Under the pieces are notes generated by a model. It ran no database searches, was not told the origin of the DNA, and saw only the letters and a program-made list of their open reading frames with translations. A stretch of 64,000 nucleotides of DNA from Mariniblastus sp. (lineage in GTDB: Bacteria > Planctomycetota > Planctomycetia > Pirellulales > Pirellulaceae): assembly GCA_022447555.1 (NCBI GenBank), contig JAKVBF010000001.1:412288-476287 (forward strand). The letters run 5' to 3'. This document shows positions 18,280 to 28,398 of the stretch, in pieces. Positions within the stretch are counted from its first letter, which is position 1. The number at the start of each line of letters is the position of its first letter. Position numbers and translations under genes: made by a program.

Positions 18280-19482
18280 ATGTTGCGATTGAGTCGTTTT
18301 ATCAGTGCCGTTTACGAACCGAACAGGAGTTTGAAACCAATGGATCGACGCCCTTTATCTGTCCTTGCTGTTTGCTTGTTTTTGACGAGCGCTCTACTAT
18401 CCGGCTGTGGTGAATCCACCACCTCGGAGAAGAGCCCAAGCGGCCCGACCCCACCCTCAACAGCATCAACAACCACCGACACGCCTGCTGCGACCACTTC
18501 CGACCTTGACTCCGCCCGACAAAGCTGGGCCAGCGCTAAGGAAAATGGGGAACTGAAAGGTGATATCAAAATCGATGGCTCAAGCACCGTCTATCCAATC
18601 TCCGAAGCGACCGCAGCGGCCTTCAAAAAAGTATTCCCCAACGTCAACACTACCGTTGGTAAGTCCGGGACCGGCGGCGGTTTCAAGCGATTCCAAACGG
18701 GCGAGACCGACGTCTCTGACGCCTCTCGACCGATCAAAGACAAAGAGCTAAAGGCTTGCCAAGAGAAAGGAATTGCATTCATTGAAATCCCTGTTGCTTA
18801 TGACGGCCTCACGATTGTGGCCCACAAAGACAATGACTTCTTGGACACACTGACGGTGGACCAGCTTAAAACCATTTTCTTAGCTGACAAAGCAGCCAAG
18901 ACTTGGCAAGACGTCAACCCGGAATGGCCTGCCGAAGAAATAAAAGTCTTCGCGCCCGGCACCGATTCGGGAACGTTTGACTACTTCAAAGAAGTTGTCG
19001 CCGGTAAAGAAGGGTCGATTCGAAGCGACATGTCGACCAGTGAAAACGATGACGTCTTGGTAAACGGTGTCGCGGGGAATAAATATGGGCTAGGCTTTTT
19101 TGGAGCTGCCTATTACTTCCAAAACACCGACAAATTGAAAGCAGTTAACGTCGTTAACCCTAAGACCAATCAAGCGGTCGGACCCACTGCAGAAACCATC
19201 GAGAACGGGAGTTATGCACCCTTCAGTCGACCGCTTTTTATCTATGTCAACAAAAAATCCATCGACAAACCGCAAGTGGAACAGTTCGTGGATTTTTACA
19301 TCGCCAACGCCGCTGAATTTGCAACACAGGTAGGGTACGTTCCACTACCCACTTCGATCTATGAAAGCGGCATGGAAAATTTCATCGACGGTAACGATGG
19401 CACTCACTACCTGACCGAAGCGATGGAAAAACGATCCGGACCGGTTACCGAGATCTTCGTCAAAGAAAACCTCACGAAATAG
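18280..19482 (+). CDS. pstS: Phosphate ABC transporter substrate-binding lipoprotein PstS
   Basis: Lipobox LLSGC; IDGSSTVYPISEA; KSGTGGGFKRF; DASRPIK. Confidence 0.95.
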   Translation: MLRLSRFISAVYEPNRSLKPMDRRPLSVLAVCLFLTSALLSGCGESTTSEKSPSGPTPPSTASTTTDTPAATTSDLDSARQSWASAKENGELKGDIKIDGSSTVYPISEATAAAFKKVFPNVNTTVGKSGTGGGFKRFQTGETDVSDASRPIKDKELKACQEKGIAFIEIPVAYDGLTIVAHKDNDFLDTLTVDQLKTIFLADKAAKTWQDVNPEWPAEEIKVFAPGTDSGTFDYFKEVVAGKEGSIRSDMSTSENDDVLVNGVAGNKYGLGFFGAAYYFQNTDKLKAVNVVNPKTNQAVGPTAETIENGSYAPFSRPLFIYVNKKSIDKPQVEQFVDFYIANAAEFATQVGYVPLPTSIYESGMENFIDGNDGTHYLTEAMEKRSGPVTEIFVKENLTK

Positions 19483-19491
19483 TGTTTCATC

Positions 19492-20559
19492 GTGGCCACA
19501 CCAGAGCATCCTATTTTAAAACCGTCTGATCCGAGCCGTGTCTTCGGTTTTCGATCGCTCAATGGGATTTACCTCCGTGAATGGGGGGTTAAATTTCTGT
19601 TGGCCGGTTGCGCTCTGATGTCAATCCTGACCACCTTGGCAATCGTCGTCGTCTTGTTTACCGAGGCGACGCGTTTTTTCCATGCGGACCAAGTTGTCTG
19701 CGACGGGGTTTATGTGGCCACGTCGACACGCGAAACGGCCGGAGATACGGTCCTCTGCCCGGAGTGCGGCGCCAGCCATATCCTACCTGCCTCGGTCACG
19801 TTTTACGATTTTATAACGGGCACTGAGTGGAATCCACTTATCGGAAAAGAGACCGACAAAAAATTTGGTGTCTGGGCCCTCATCTCTGGAACGTTGATCG
19901 TGAGTTTGATTGCGATGTTGGTCGCGATTCCCTTAGGACTCGTTACCGCCATTTATTTGAGCGAGTACGCCCACCCCCGCGTGCGCGCGATTCTCAAACC
20001 AACACTTGAGGTCTTAGCCGGAATCCCCACGGTCGTTTATGGATTTTTTGCTTTGATGGTAATCACACCAAGTCTGCAGTTTTTCCATGATGGCTTTAAC
20101 ACGTTTAATGCGACGGCTGCCGGTCTAGCGGTCGGTGTTCTCTGCTTGCCGATTGTTAGCTCTCTGGTCGAAGACGCCTTACAGGCTGTCCCCCGCTCTC
20201 TACGCGAAGGCGGCTACGGAATGGGTGCGACGAAATTCGAGGTCTCCACCAAGATTGTTTTGCCGGCTGCGCTTTCGGGCATCATGTCCGCTTTTTTACT
20301 GGCCGTTTCTAGAACTGTGGGCGAAACCATGATTGTCGCACTCGCGGCAGGCAGCCGCCCCCACCTCACGGTCGACCCGCGCGACGATACTCAGACCATG
20401 ACCGGCTGGATGGTCCAAATGGCCTTAGGGGACAACTCCAACTTTGACATGACCTATCTCTCAATGTATGCCGTCGCCGCCGTGCTATTTGTCATCACAA
20501 TGTCATTGACGATTTCGGGCAACATCGTTCGGAATCGTTTTCGAGAGGAGTACCAGTGA
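19492..20559 (+). CDS. pstC: Phosphate ABC transporter permease PstC
   Basis: Membrane permease; EVLAGIPTVVYGFFAL; EGGYGMGATKFEVSTKIVLPAALSGI. Confidence 0.93.
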   Translation: MATPEHPILKPSDPSRVFGFRSLNGIYLREWGVKFLLAGCALMSILTTLAIVVVLFTEATRFFHADQVVCDGVYVATSTRETAGDTVLCPECGASHILPASVTFYDFITGTEWNPLIGKETDKKFGVWALISGTLIVSLIAMLVAIPLGLVTAIYLSEYAHPRVRAILKPTLEVLAGIPTVVYGFFALMVITPSLQFFHDGFNTFNATAAGLAVGVLCLPIVSSLVEDALQAVPRSLREGGYGMGATKFEVSTKIVLPAALSGIMSAFLLAVSRTVGETMIVALAAGSRPHLTVDPRDDTQTMTGWMVQMALGDNSNFDMTYLSMYAVAAVLFVITMSLTISGNIVRNRFREEYQ

Positions 20560-21761
20560 ATCACGCAACCGGTGCTCACCCCCTCAGTCAATTAGCGGAT
20601 CGCGTCCAGCCCCGCGACCGCTCGCTGCTGGACAGGCTCTTTCGGTGGTTTTGTATTGCTACCGCATCCGTCTCCATTCTGATCTTGGCCGTCTTGCTAG
20701 TTGCCGTTTTTTATCTCGGTGTCAGCTCTCTGAACTGGAATTTCTTGACCCATTATCCTGAACCTGACGCGACTCAGGCAGGACTCGGCCCGGCCATCTG
20801 GGGAACCGTCTGGGTTTGCGTCGTTTGTGGTTTTTTCGCGTTACCCATTGGCGTTGCAACGGCGGTCTTCCTTGAGGAGTTCAAACCGTCCAATAAATGG
20901 CTGCTGAAACTCCACGGTTTTATTCAGCTCAACATCAACAATCTGGCCGGCGTTCCGAGTGTTGTCTATGGAATCATCGGCTTGACGTTATTTGTGTCGA
21001 TGGCAGGGCTATTTGGATCACCCAATGAACCCTTCGCTTCGGTAGGCGTGAAGTATTTCGATCAGTTTTTTACGGCAGGTCAAAAAGCGCTCCGCGTTCC
21101 CATCGCTGATCCCAGCCAACCACAAACGGTGGCGACTCCGGGACTCCAAGCGCTCAACGCGGATGACGAATGGGTTGAAATCAATGTAGTGAAATCGCGT
21201 CGCGATTTACCGCGCAACCTTAAAGATCGCCGTTATGCAATCGTGGAAGGCAAGACGTCTGGCCGTATCCAAGACGGAAGCTGGTATTACTTTCGACTGC
21301 CCTTCGGCCGAAGCGTGATGGCGGGGGCGTTGACCCTCATGCTGGTCATCTTGCCGATTGTCATTATTTCGACCCAAGAAGCATTGCGAGGGGTCCCAGG
21401 ATCATTACGCGAGGCCGGTATGGGGCTCGGCTCGACTCAATGGCAAGTGGTTCGGAATATCACTCTGCCAGCCGCCGTTCCGGGCATCATGACAGGAGCG
21501 ATTCTGTCGATGAGCCGAGCGATTGGCGAAGCCGCCCCGATTCTGATCCTAGCGGGAGCCATTTTCCTCACCAACAACCCCGGTAATTTAATGGATGATT
21601 TTACCGTGTTACCTTTACAGATCTTTGACTGGGCAGGTCGCCCTCAACCTGAATTTCACCATCTCGCCGGGGGCGGAATCTTAGTCCTCCTGGCAATCTT
21701 ATTCGTTTTCAACCTGACCGCCGTGTTAATTCGTCAGTTTACCCAAAAGAACCTTTCTTAG
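20556..21761 (+). CDS. pstA: Phosphate ABC transporter permease PstA
   Basis: [45 protein letters not shown]. Confidence 0.93.
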   Translation: MNHATGAHPLSQLADRVQPRDRSLLDRLFRWFCIATASVSILILAVLLVAVFYLGVSSLNWNFLTHYPEPDATQAGLGPAIWGTVWVCVVCGFFALPIGVATAVFLEEFKPSNKWLLKLHGFIQLNINNLAGVPSVVYGIIGLTLFVSMAGLFGSPNEPFASVGVKYFDQFFTAGQKALRVPIADPSQPQTVATPGLQALNADDEWVEINVVKSRRDLPRNLKDRRYAIVEGKTSGRIQDGSWYYFRLPFGRSVMAGALTLMLVILPIVIISTQEALRGVPGSLREAGMGLGSTQWQVVRNITLPAAVPGIMTGAILSMSRAIGEAAPILILAGAIFLTNNPGNLMDDFTVLPLQIFDWAGRPQPEFHHLAGGGILVLLAILFVFNLTAVLIRQFTQKNLS

Positions 21762-21778
21762 CTGAACGCCACAAAACC

Positions 21779-22627
21779 ATGACATTCGAAACCAATACCA
21801 ACGAGCCGCGAATCGCGACCAAAAAGCCGACGCAATTCATGGCGGCAGAGAGCGAAACGAAACCCGAACGAGCATCGATGATTGAAATGCAATCTTTCAA
21901 TGCTTGGTATGGCGATTTTCAGGCTCTGTGCGACCTGAATCTAGCCGTCCCGGAGAAACGTGTCACCGCATTCATCGGCCCAAGTGGCTGCGGAAAAAGC
22001 ACTCTGCTTAAATGGATGAACCGGATGAATGACGTGATCCCAACGGCTCGTGCGACAGGCCAACTGCGATTGCCAGATATCGATATCCTAGCCCGCAGTA
22101 CCGACGTCGTCGCCCTGCGCCGCCGTATCGGCATGGTTTTTCAAAAACCTAACCCGTTTCCCAAATCTATTTACGACAACATCGCCTTCGGGCCACGGCT
22201 GCATTATACCGGGCTGCAGCGCTCCGACCTGGACAACCTCGTCGAATGGTCTCTCAAAAAATCTGCGTTATGGGACGAAGTCAAAGACCGGCTGAATCAG
22301 TCAGCACTCGGATTATCAGGTGGACAGCAGCAGCGTCTTTGCATCGCCAGAGCGATTTCGATCGGACCTGAAATCCTATTGATGGACGAACCGTGTTCGG
22401 CACTGGATCCCGCATCGACCTCACGAATCGAAGACTTGATCTATGAGCTTAGAAAACAGTACACGATCGTGATTGTAACGCATAACATGCAACAAGCGGC
22501 CCGCTGTAGCGATCGCACTGCATTTTTCTTCGAAGGTCGAATTGTCGAGGCGGGGCCGACACGAGAATTGTTTACGCGTCCAAAGGAAAAACAGACCGAA
22601 GACTATGTCACCGGTAAATTCGGCTAA
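21779..22627 (+). CDS. pstB: Phosphate ABC transporter ATP-binding protein PstB
   Basis: [45 protein letters not shown]. Confidence 0.97.
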   Translation: MTFETNTNEPRIATKKPTQFMAAESETKPERASMIEMQSFNAWYGDFQALCDLNLAVPEKRVTAFIGPSGCGKSTLLKWMNRMNDVIPTARATGQLRLPDIDILARSTDVVALRRRIGMVFQKPNPFPKSIYDNIAFGPRLHYTGLQRSDLDNLVEWSLKKSALWDEVKDRLNQSALGLSGGQQQRLCIARAISIGPEILLMDEPCSALDPASTSRIEDLIYELRKQYTIVIVTHNMQQAARCSDRTAFFFEGRIVEAGPTRELFTRPKEKQTEDYVTGKFG

Positions 22628-22647
22628 TCAGGATAAGGAGCAATTTC

Positions 22648-23325
22648 ATGTCCAAGCATCTTGAACGCGATGTTGAAAAAATTCACAAACGGCTGATGAG
22701 TCTGTTCGCCATTGTCGAGCAGATGATTGATAACGCGGTTCGAGCCCTTTGTGAAAAACGTGTTGAGTTGGCGCAAGAGGTCATTGCCAGCGACCATCAG
22801 GTCGATTCGATGGAGGTCGAGATAGAGGAAGAGTGCCTCAAAATATTAGCCCTTCACCAGCCCGTAGCGGCGGACTTGCGTCGACTGACTACGGTCTTAA
22901 AAATCAATGTGGAGCTCGAGCGAATGGCGGATCTAGCTTGCAACATCGCGGAGCGCGCCGAGTGCCTTCATGACCACGCGCATTTTCCGATTCCCGAACA
23001 GATGCCCGAAATGGTGCGTCAGGCAACCATGATGGTTCGCATGACGCTCGATGCATTTGTTGACTCGGATGCCGAGCTGGCTAAAAAAGTCATCCAATGC
23101 GACGATGCCGTGGATGAAAACAATCTGTTGATCATTTCAGAGCTAAAGAATTTGATAAAACAGGACTCGAGTCTTACCGAACCTGCCTTGCATTGTTTCT
23201 CTGCCTCACGGCATGTAGAGCGCATTGCCGATCTCGCAGAGAACATTGCAGAAGACGTCATTTACTTAGTCGACGGTGATATTGTCCGCCATCGGCATGG
23301 TACGTTCATCTCCCATAAACCTTAA
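22648..23325 (+). CDS. phoU: Phosphate transport system regulator PhoU
   Basis: PhoU repeats (ECLKILALHQPVAADLRRLTTVLKINVELERMADLACNIAER). Confidence 0.95.
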   Translation: MSKHLERDVEKIHKRLMSLFAIVEQMIDNAVRALCEKRVELAQEVIASDHQVDSMEVEIEEECLKILALHQPVAADLRRLTTVLKINVELERMADLACNIAERAECLHDHAHFPIPEQMPEMVRQATMMVRMTLDAFVDSDAELAKKVIQCDDAVDENNLLIISELKNLIKQDSSLTEPALHCFSASRHVERIADLAENIAEDVIYLVDGDIVRHRHGTFISHKP

Positions 23326-23341
23326 CCATACCTGTCCCATC

Positions 23342-24034
23342 ATGGCCAAGGCGAAAATCCTTATCATCGAAGACGATCGCTCGCTTATCGGGGTGCTTGA
23401 GTACAACTTGCACAACGTCGGATATGAAGTTTTTTGTGCAACCGACGGGCAGCAAGGTCTCGACCAAGCTCGGCTGCAAATGCCTCAATTGATCATCCTG
23501 GACTTGATGATCCCTGTCGTCGACGGACTAGAGGTCTGTCGCCGTCTGCGATCCATCCCTGAAACCGTGAAGATTCCTATTTTGATGTTGACCGCAAAGG
23601 GCGAGGAATCGGATCAGTTGATCGGATTTTCGGTCGGCGCTGACGACTACGTTGTCAAACCGTTCAGCGTCAAGATCTTACTCGAACGCGTCAAATCTCT
23701 GTTGCGACGACAAAACCAGACTCAAACAATTGGTTCTGATTTGGTCACCCGAGGAGGTGTCACCATTGATCGAATCAAGCACCGCGTTTCGATGGCCGGT
23801 GAAAGCATCGACCTAACTCCCAGTGAATTCCGTTTGCTTGACACGCTGATCCGCCAGCCGGGTCGCGCGTTTGACCGCAGCGAATTAATCGATTCGGCAC
23901 TCGGTGGGGACACTCTGGTGTTGGAGCGAACCATCGATGTCCACATTCGTTCCCTGCGAAAAAAACTGGGCGAAGACAACAAACTGATTCAGACGGTTCG
24001 TGGGATCGGGTATCGGTTTCGAGAAGGCAGTTAG
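23342..24034 (+). CDS. phoB: OmpR/PhoB-family response regulator
   Basis: Receiver domain (KILIIEDDRSLI...LILDLMIPVVDGLEV...LTAK) plus winged helix (RTIDVHIRSLRKKLGEDNKLIQTVRGIGYRF). Confidence 0.9.
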   Translation: MAKAKILIIEDDRSLIGVLEYNLHNVGYEVFCATDGQQGLDQARLQMPQLIILDLMIPVVDGLEVCRRLRSIPETVKIPILMLTAKGEESDQLIGFSVGADDYVVKPFSVKILLERVKSLLRRQNQTQTIGSDLVTRGGVTIDRIKHRVSMAGESIDLTPSEFRLLDTLIRQPGRAFDRSELIDSALGGDTLVLERTIDVHIRSLRKKLGEDNKLIQTVRGIGYRFREGS

Positions 24035-24160
24035 GACCGGCAAAACCGGAACCACCAACCTAGCGATGGGAATCTCAGCGAAATCCATTAAATTCTCGGC
24101 CAAATCAGCCTTGTCGATCAAATTCAGTTTTTCTAGACTACTTGATCGCCAATGAATATT

Positions 24161-24233
24161 CCCCTGTAGCTCAGTTGGTAGAGCGTGCGGCTGTTAACCG
24201 CATTGTCGTAGGTTCGAGCCCTACCGGGGGAGC
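24161..24233 (+). tRNA. tRNA-Asn (anticodon GTT)
   Basis: TCCCCTG/CGGGGGA acceptor stem, D-loop AGCTCAGTTGGTAGAGC, anticodon loop CTGTTAA, T-loop GGTTCGAGCC; no encoded CCA. Confidence 0.95.
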
Positions 24234-24270
24234 TTGTGGTGAACCCCATTCACCGCAACCACCACCAAGG

Positions 24271-24296
24271 CCCGCCCATGGCGGGTCTATTTTTTT
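24271..24296 (+). terminator. Rho-independent terminator after tRNA-Asn
   Basis: CCCGCC-cat-GGCGGG followed by tctaTTTTTTT. Confidence 0.7.
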
Positions 24297-24518
24297 GTCG
24301 TTACTTGCAGCACTGCCCGCTGTGGGCTGATTTTGGCCATTGCGTGGTGAAATCCCCGGGATGTGGCAAGAGGCATAATGAAAACGACGCTGTACCTCTG
24401 TGATACAAAACAGACTCAAAAAGAATGGGCATTCATTAGGTCAGTTGGGATGATTAATGCCATAATAAAGAGAAGCACAGTCGTGCGCAAATTCTTGTCA
24501 TTGATCATTCATTTTCTC

Positions 24519-25130
24519 TTAGTCTTTCTTCCTGTTTTTAAGAAACGGAACAGGTCTCAGTTCGAGTTCCTTGACCGATTGTAAATATTCCAGAACGGGT
24601 TCCGCGTCGTCCCCGCCTACCTGAGCGTGAAAATGCAGATTGAATCCATGGGGGCCGCGCATATCGATTAAAGCTGGTTGCATGGTCAACATCGCCTGAA
24701 CCACATCGAGCATACCCATCATCGCGGCGCAAAAAAGATCGATTCTCGCCCCTTGCTCCAGCAAAAAACCAACGATGTCCTTGCGACCCATATGGGACGA
24801 TCCACCCAAGGCCGTTTCCCAATCACCCCCTCCCCAGTCCACTGATGCATTTAACAGATTTGGCTCGCGCTGTAAAAGTTTTTTCACCATCCCCAAATCC
24901 ATATGGGCATAGATCACGAAATCCTGCGCCATCAATCGGTTGATTTGTGGCTTTGACCAACTTGGTTTAAAAGAGGGAGCTGGATAATCGCGTTCAAACT
25001 TCGCTTCGATTGGAGCGCGCGCCGGATCATCGTCACTTGCGATTGAGGCCTGCAATCTAAAAGGGTCGACCAACGCCGTGCCCACCGACCCCAGCGCAAA
25101 TGATCTTCGATTGATTTTTTGACTGTTCAC
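24519..25130 (-). CDS. Exported ankyrin-repeat-like protein
   Basis: Tat-like N-terminus (NRRSFALGSVGTAL) and ankyrin-like repeats (GRKDIVGFLLEQGARIDLFCAAMMGMLDVVQAMLTMQPALID). Confidence 0.6.
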   Translation of the reverse strand: MNSQKINRRSFALGSVGTALVDPFRLQASIASDDDPARAPIEAKFERDYPAPSFKPSWSKPQINRLMAQDFVIYAHMDLGMVKKLLQREPNLLNASVDWGGGDWETALGGSSHMGRKDIVGFLLEQGARIDLFCAAMMGMLDVVQAMLTMQPALIDMRGPHGFNLHFHAQVGGDDAEPVLEYLQSVKELELRPVPFLKNRKKD

Positions 25131-25371
25131 CGATTTTTCTCCATGATTGTTTGAAAACGCCCTTTCATTTCCTGTTCCTCATTAAACGTTCTTAAATTCG
25201 GCCTCAATGTTTTTTTAGCCTCAACGTTTTTTTAGCCCCAACAAAAGAAAAGAGGGTTTTGGTTTGTGCTTAATGCTAGTTATTCATTTGAACATCCGGC
25301 CTTTTTGAGTCGCTCGGGCTGTCAAAACATGGCTTCCTTGCAATCTTGTCGATCGTGGCAACCGCCATCAA

Positions 25372-26550
25372 TCAAGAAACCCGAATGGGCAGGCGATACC
25401 AAGAATTTTGCAAATAGCCTTTGGCATTCCACGGCACGCGAGCAGGCATGAAGCCGCCAGACGTATCAGACGCCCTAAGGTATAACGCCTTGGTTTGGGG
25501 TGTTACGTTAACCCGCCCACGCCATAGCTGCCAGCAAAATTCGCTTGTCTGTCCAAACGTTTGAGCCGCCTTCCAAGTCGCCCCTTGATCGGTAGATATC
25601 TGGATTCGCTGGACCTTCGTTCCCAGCCGACCTGTGGGTAGAACATACCCGGATACATCAAGCTGGCCAGCGGGGATTGTTGCATTGGAATCGGGGGTGG
25701 CAATGGCTCCATTGATCGGATACCGGTAAATCGGCCCTGACTCAGCCCAGTCAATCGCTCCCGTTTGTTTGACGATTTTGTAGGCCGTCGCCAAGTAATG
25801 ATTGGGTGATGGTTTATCACTGACTACGATCTTGCCAAGCCATTTGACACTGCGGGCACCAATGTAGCCCGGCACGACCGTACGCAATGGAAAACCGTGG
25901 TCCGGCGTTAGTGGCTGACCATTCATTTGATCCGCTAACAAAGCCCCTGGCAAATCACCTGGCACCATCGCTTTTTCAATCGGGATCGATCCCCCAAACG
26001 GAATCACCTCGTCCTTCCTCTGAATTTTATCGAGGCCTTCGAACCAGACGTGCTTGGCATGTTCCAGAACTCCTGCTTGCTTCAATACATCGGCCAACGC
26101 AATGCCTGACCAACGAGCGTTACCGATCGCTCCGGATTCCCACTGGACGCCACCGACCTTTCCTTCTTGGTTAAACTCGGCCCGCCGATTTCCCGCACAA
26201 GTCAGTGTAGCCGTCACGGAATGACGGGGCAGTCGACCAAGATCACTTAGTGTCAGCGTGAGCGGACTTCGAACACAGCCCTCCACAGTCAGCGCGTATT
26301 GATTGACATCAATATCAGGATTCGGTGCGTGAGATCGGACGTAAAAGTGTTTGACCGGAGTGATCCAAGATTGCACCAGCTTCGCCAGTTCCGGCTCGGC
26401 GTTACGAGGATCCGTGGTCCGAAAAATCAGATCCTTTCCCAACGGATCTGGCTCTTGACTTAATGAGAGCGATGGCCACTCAAGACTCATGATGGCAAAA
26501 CCACCAGTAGCGATCATTAATTCACGACGGGATAATTCAATCGACTTCAC
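25372..26550 (-). CDS. Sulfite oxidase-like molybdopterin oxidoreductase
   Basis: LTCAGNRRAEF (Mo-binding Cys), DHGFPLRTVVPGYIGARSVKWLGKI, C-terminal dimerisation-like domain; RRELMIATGG signal. Confidence 0.88.
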   Translation of the reverse strand: MKSIELSRRELMIATGGFAIMSLEWPSLSLSQEPDPLGKDLIFRTTDPRNAEPELAKLVQSWITPVKHFYVRSHAPNPDIDVNQYALTVEGCVRSPLTLTLSDLGRLPRHSVTATLTCAGNRRAEFNQEGKVGGVQWESGAIGNARWSGIALADVLKQAGVLEHAKHVWFEGLDKIQRKDEVIPFGGSIPIEKAMVPGDLPGALLADQMNGQPLTPDHGFPLRTVVPGYIGARSVKWLGKIVVSDKPSPNHYLATAYKIVKQTGAIDWAESGPIYRYPINGAIATPDSNATIPAGQLDVSGYVLPTGRLGTKVQRIQISTDQGATWKAAQTFGQTSEFCWQLWRGRVNVTPQTKALYLRASDTSGGFMPARVPWNAKGYLQNSWYRLPIRVS

Positions 26551-26779
26551 GAGGGCTCCTTGTAAAACAATTCATCAAACCCGCCTTTAAAAGGACCGCC
26601 ACAATCAGCACCGGAATCGAATCGCGCTGCCCATTTGGAGAGAGACGGTCCTATTAAAACATGTGTGTTTTTGGGCAATCACGCTGATAGGAAACGCATC
26701 CTGCCAAGTCTCTCTATTTCCCAAAAGCTTACAGGCTGGCGAAATCTAACCGTCGCTTTGGGGTATCTCCTTCTGACTA

Positions 26780-28258
26780 TTGAGTTCTATACTAAATCCG
26801 TCCATAAAATGGATAAACCGCCCGTCCAGACAAACCCAGCAATTAAATGTGATTTTATTTATGCATCACGCATCACGATATTACTGGACAATTTTTGGGG
26901 TCGTGCTTTTAGTTTTCGGCGGCGGCACACTCTGCGCGTATGAAAATTTCCCACTCGGTATTCTCGGGGGGACCGGAAGGGTCACTCCCAATCTAGCCCA
27001 CATCGAGATCGTTGCAGTCCTGGACGGCTCACCGGCCCATCAAGCTGGGCTGCAAACAGGCGACCAAATAAACGGTATCGCAGGACACTCATTCCCGCCG
27101 CACAGCAATCAGGTGGACCAGGGAGGTAGTGGGCCACAGCGAGTGCTGGGCGAAGCCCTCGATGAGATCGCAGACCGCCAAGACGAGGTCGCACGAAACC
27201 TCATTCTAAATATCCAGCGACCGGGTGAGGGGGGCCCATCCACTCTCGAGATTACCTGCTCCCTCCCCTATCGGGCCGGAGTTCTAGAGGCATCGGGCCG
27301 ACAGCAGTTGATCGACCGGGCTGCTGACCATCTTCGTAGAACTTGCCTGCCGCAAGGTTACTGGAACTCACCCGTCGGCCTCACGGGGGACCGCGTCCTC
27401 ACCGCCTGGGCCACGGTCGCACTGCAATCGCTGGGCAAGGCTGATGACCGGGAAGCGCTGCAACGTTGCCGCACTTGGTTGCGGGGCCCAGAGGGTCGGT
27501 CTTGGGTTCCGGATAACGCCCTACAGAAAGGACCGGACAACTTGGGCAACTGGGCTTTGACAGCAAGCGTCGTAGCGCTGGTCGAAGGTTGTCAGGGGCA
27601 ACCCGACGCTGATGAAAAGAGGGCTATCCAGGTCATCTGTAGTGCGCTGCGCCAGCGCATGGATGCAGAGGGGCGTTTTGGCCACGACGTGACGACCGGC
27701 TACGGTGGCAAAGGTTTCAATGTCATCAACACCCTAGCTCATTTGGCTTGGGCGATGGGCTCTCAGGCCGGGGTTCCGATTGATGAATCAAGTTGGAACC
27801 GAAGCCTAGAGCAAGTCCGGCAGTCAGTCGATCCCGATGGTGGCGTCCGATACTGGACCATGAAAAATACGGGGACCGCCGATGCCTCGCTGCGGACCTC
27901 GTCGATGGCCCTCGGCTTAGCGATCGCCGGGCAAGAAGATGAATTAGTGGAGGGCTTTTCCAATTACCTCGATCAACACGCTGCCCGCACACGGGAGGCT
28001 CACGCCGTCGGCTCGATGGGGATGATCTTGGCCCCGGCCGTGCTCTGGCGGCATGATCGAGCCGCTTACCAGCGGTTTCTCCAAGAATGGCGGTGGTATC
28101 TAAGCCTGATGCAGGATCATCGGGGTCAGATCACCTACATTGGCGGTAAGCGGAATAATGGTGGCGATAGCTACTTGGGAACCGATCGGATCGCTTGTGT
28201 GATTGCCATCATGCTACTTTCACCCACCGACGGCAAACTGATTCTGTTTAAGGATTAA
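26780..28258 (+). CDS. PDZ domain + prenyltransferase/squalene-cyclase-like toroid protein (DUF6288-like)
   Basis: PDZ (VLDGSPAHQAGLQTGDQINGI) then repeated alpha-toroid-like segments (GYWNSPVGLTGDRVLTAWATVALQSLG...). Confidence 0.6.
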   Translation: MSSILNPSIKWINRPSRQTQQLNVILFMHHASRYYWTIFGVVLLVFGGGTLCAYENFPLGILGGTGRVTPNLAHIEIVAVLDGSPAHQAGLQTGDQINGIAGHSFPPHSNQVDQGGSGPQRVLGEALDEIADRQDEVARNLILNIQRPGEGGPSTLEITCSLPYRAGVLEASGRQQLIDRAADHLRRTCLPQGYWNSPVGLTGDRVLTAWATVALQSLGKADDREALQRCRTWLRGPEGRSWVPDNALQKGPDNLGNWALTASVVALVEGCQGQPDADEKRAIQVICSALRQRMDAEGRFGHDVTTGYGGKGFNVINTLAHLAWAMGSQAGVPIDESSWNRSLEQVRQSVDPDGGVRYWTMKNTGTADASLRTSSMALGLAIAGQEDELVEGFSNYLDQHAARTREAHAVGSMGMILAPAVLWRHDRAAYQRFLQEWRWYLSLMQDHRGQITYIGGKRNNGGDSYLGTDRIACVIAIMLLSPTDGKLILFKD

Positions 28259-28398
28259 TGACTGCATTCAGACTGACCCTTCACCGTTCGCCTTTGTTGG
28301 GTAAATTCAAACACGAATGTGATTGTCAAAAACATGATACGATCGAATCGACCCGGCACCCCTTCAGGCGAAGGGGCTCAACCCCTGAGCAATCAACG

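Noticed and set aside
24161-24296. tRNA-Asn as an integration site for a genomic island
   Set aside because: No integrase, no second partial tRNA copy seen, and the flanks look like ordinary chromosome.
25195-25245. Near-duplicate CCTCAATGTTTTTTTAG / CCTCAACGTTTTTTTAG repeat
   Set aside because: Short, only two imperfect copies, in an AT-rich leader; no clear function.
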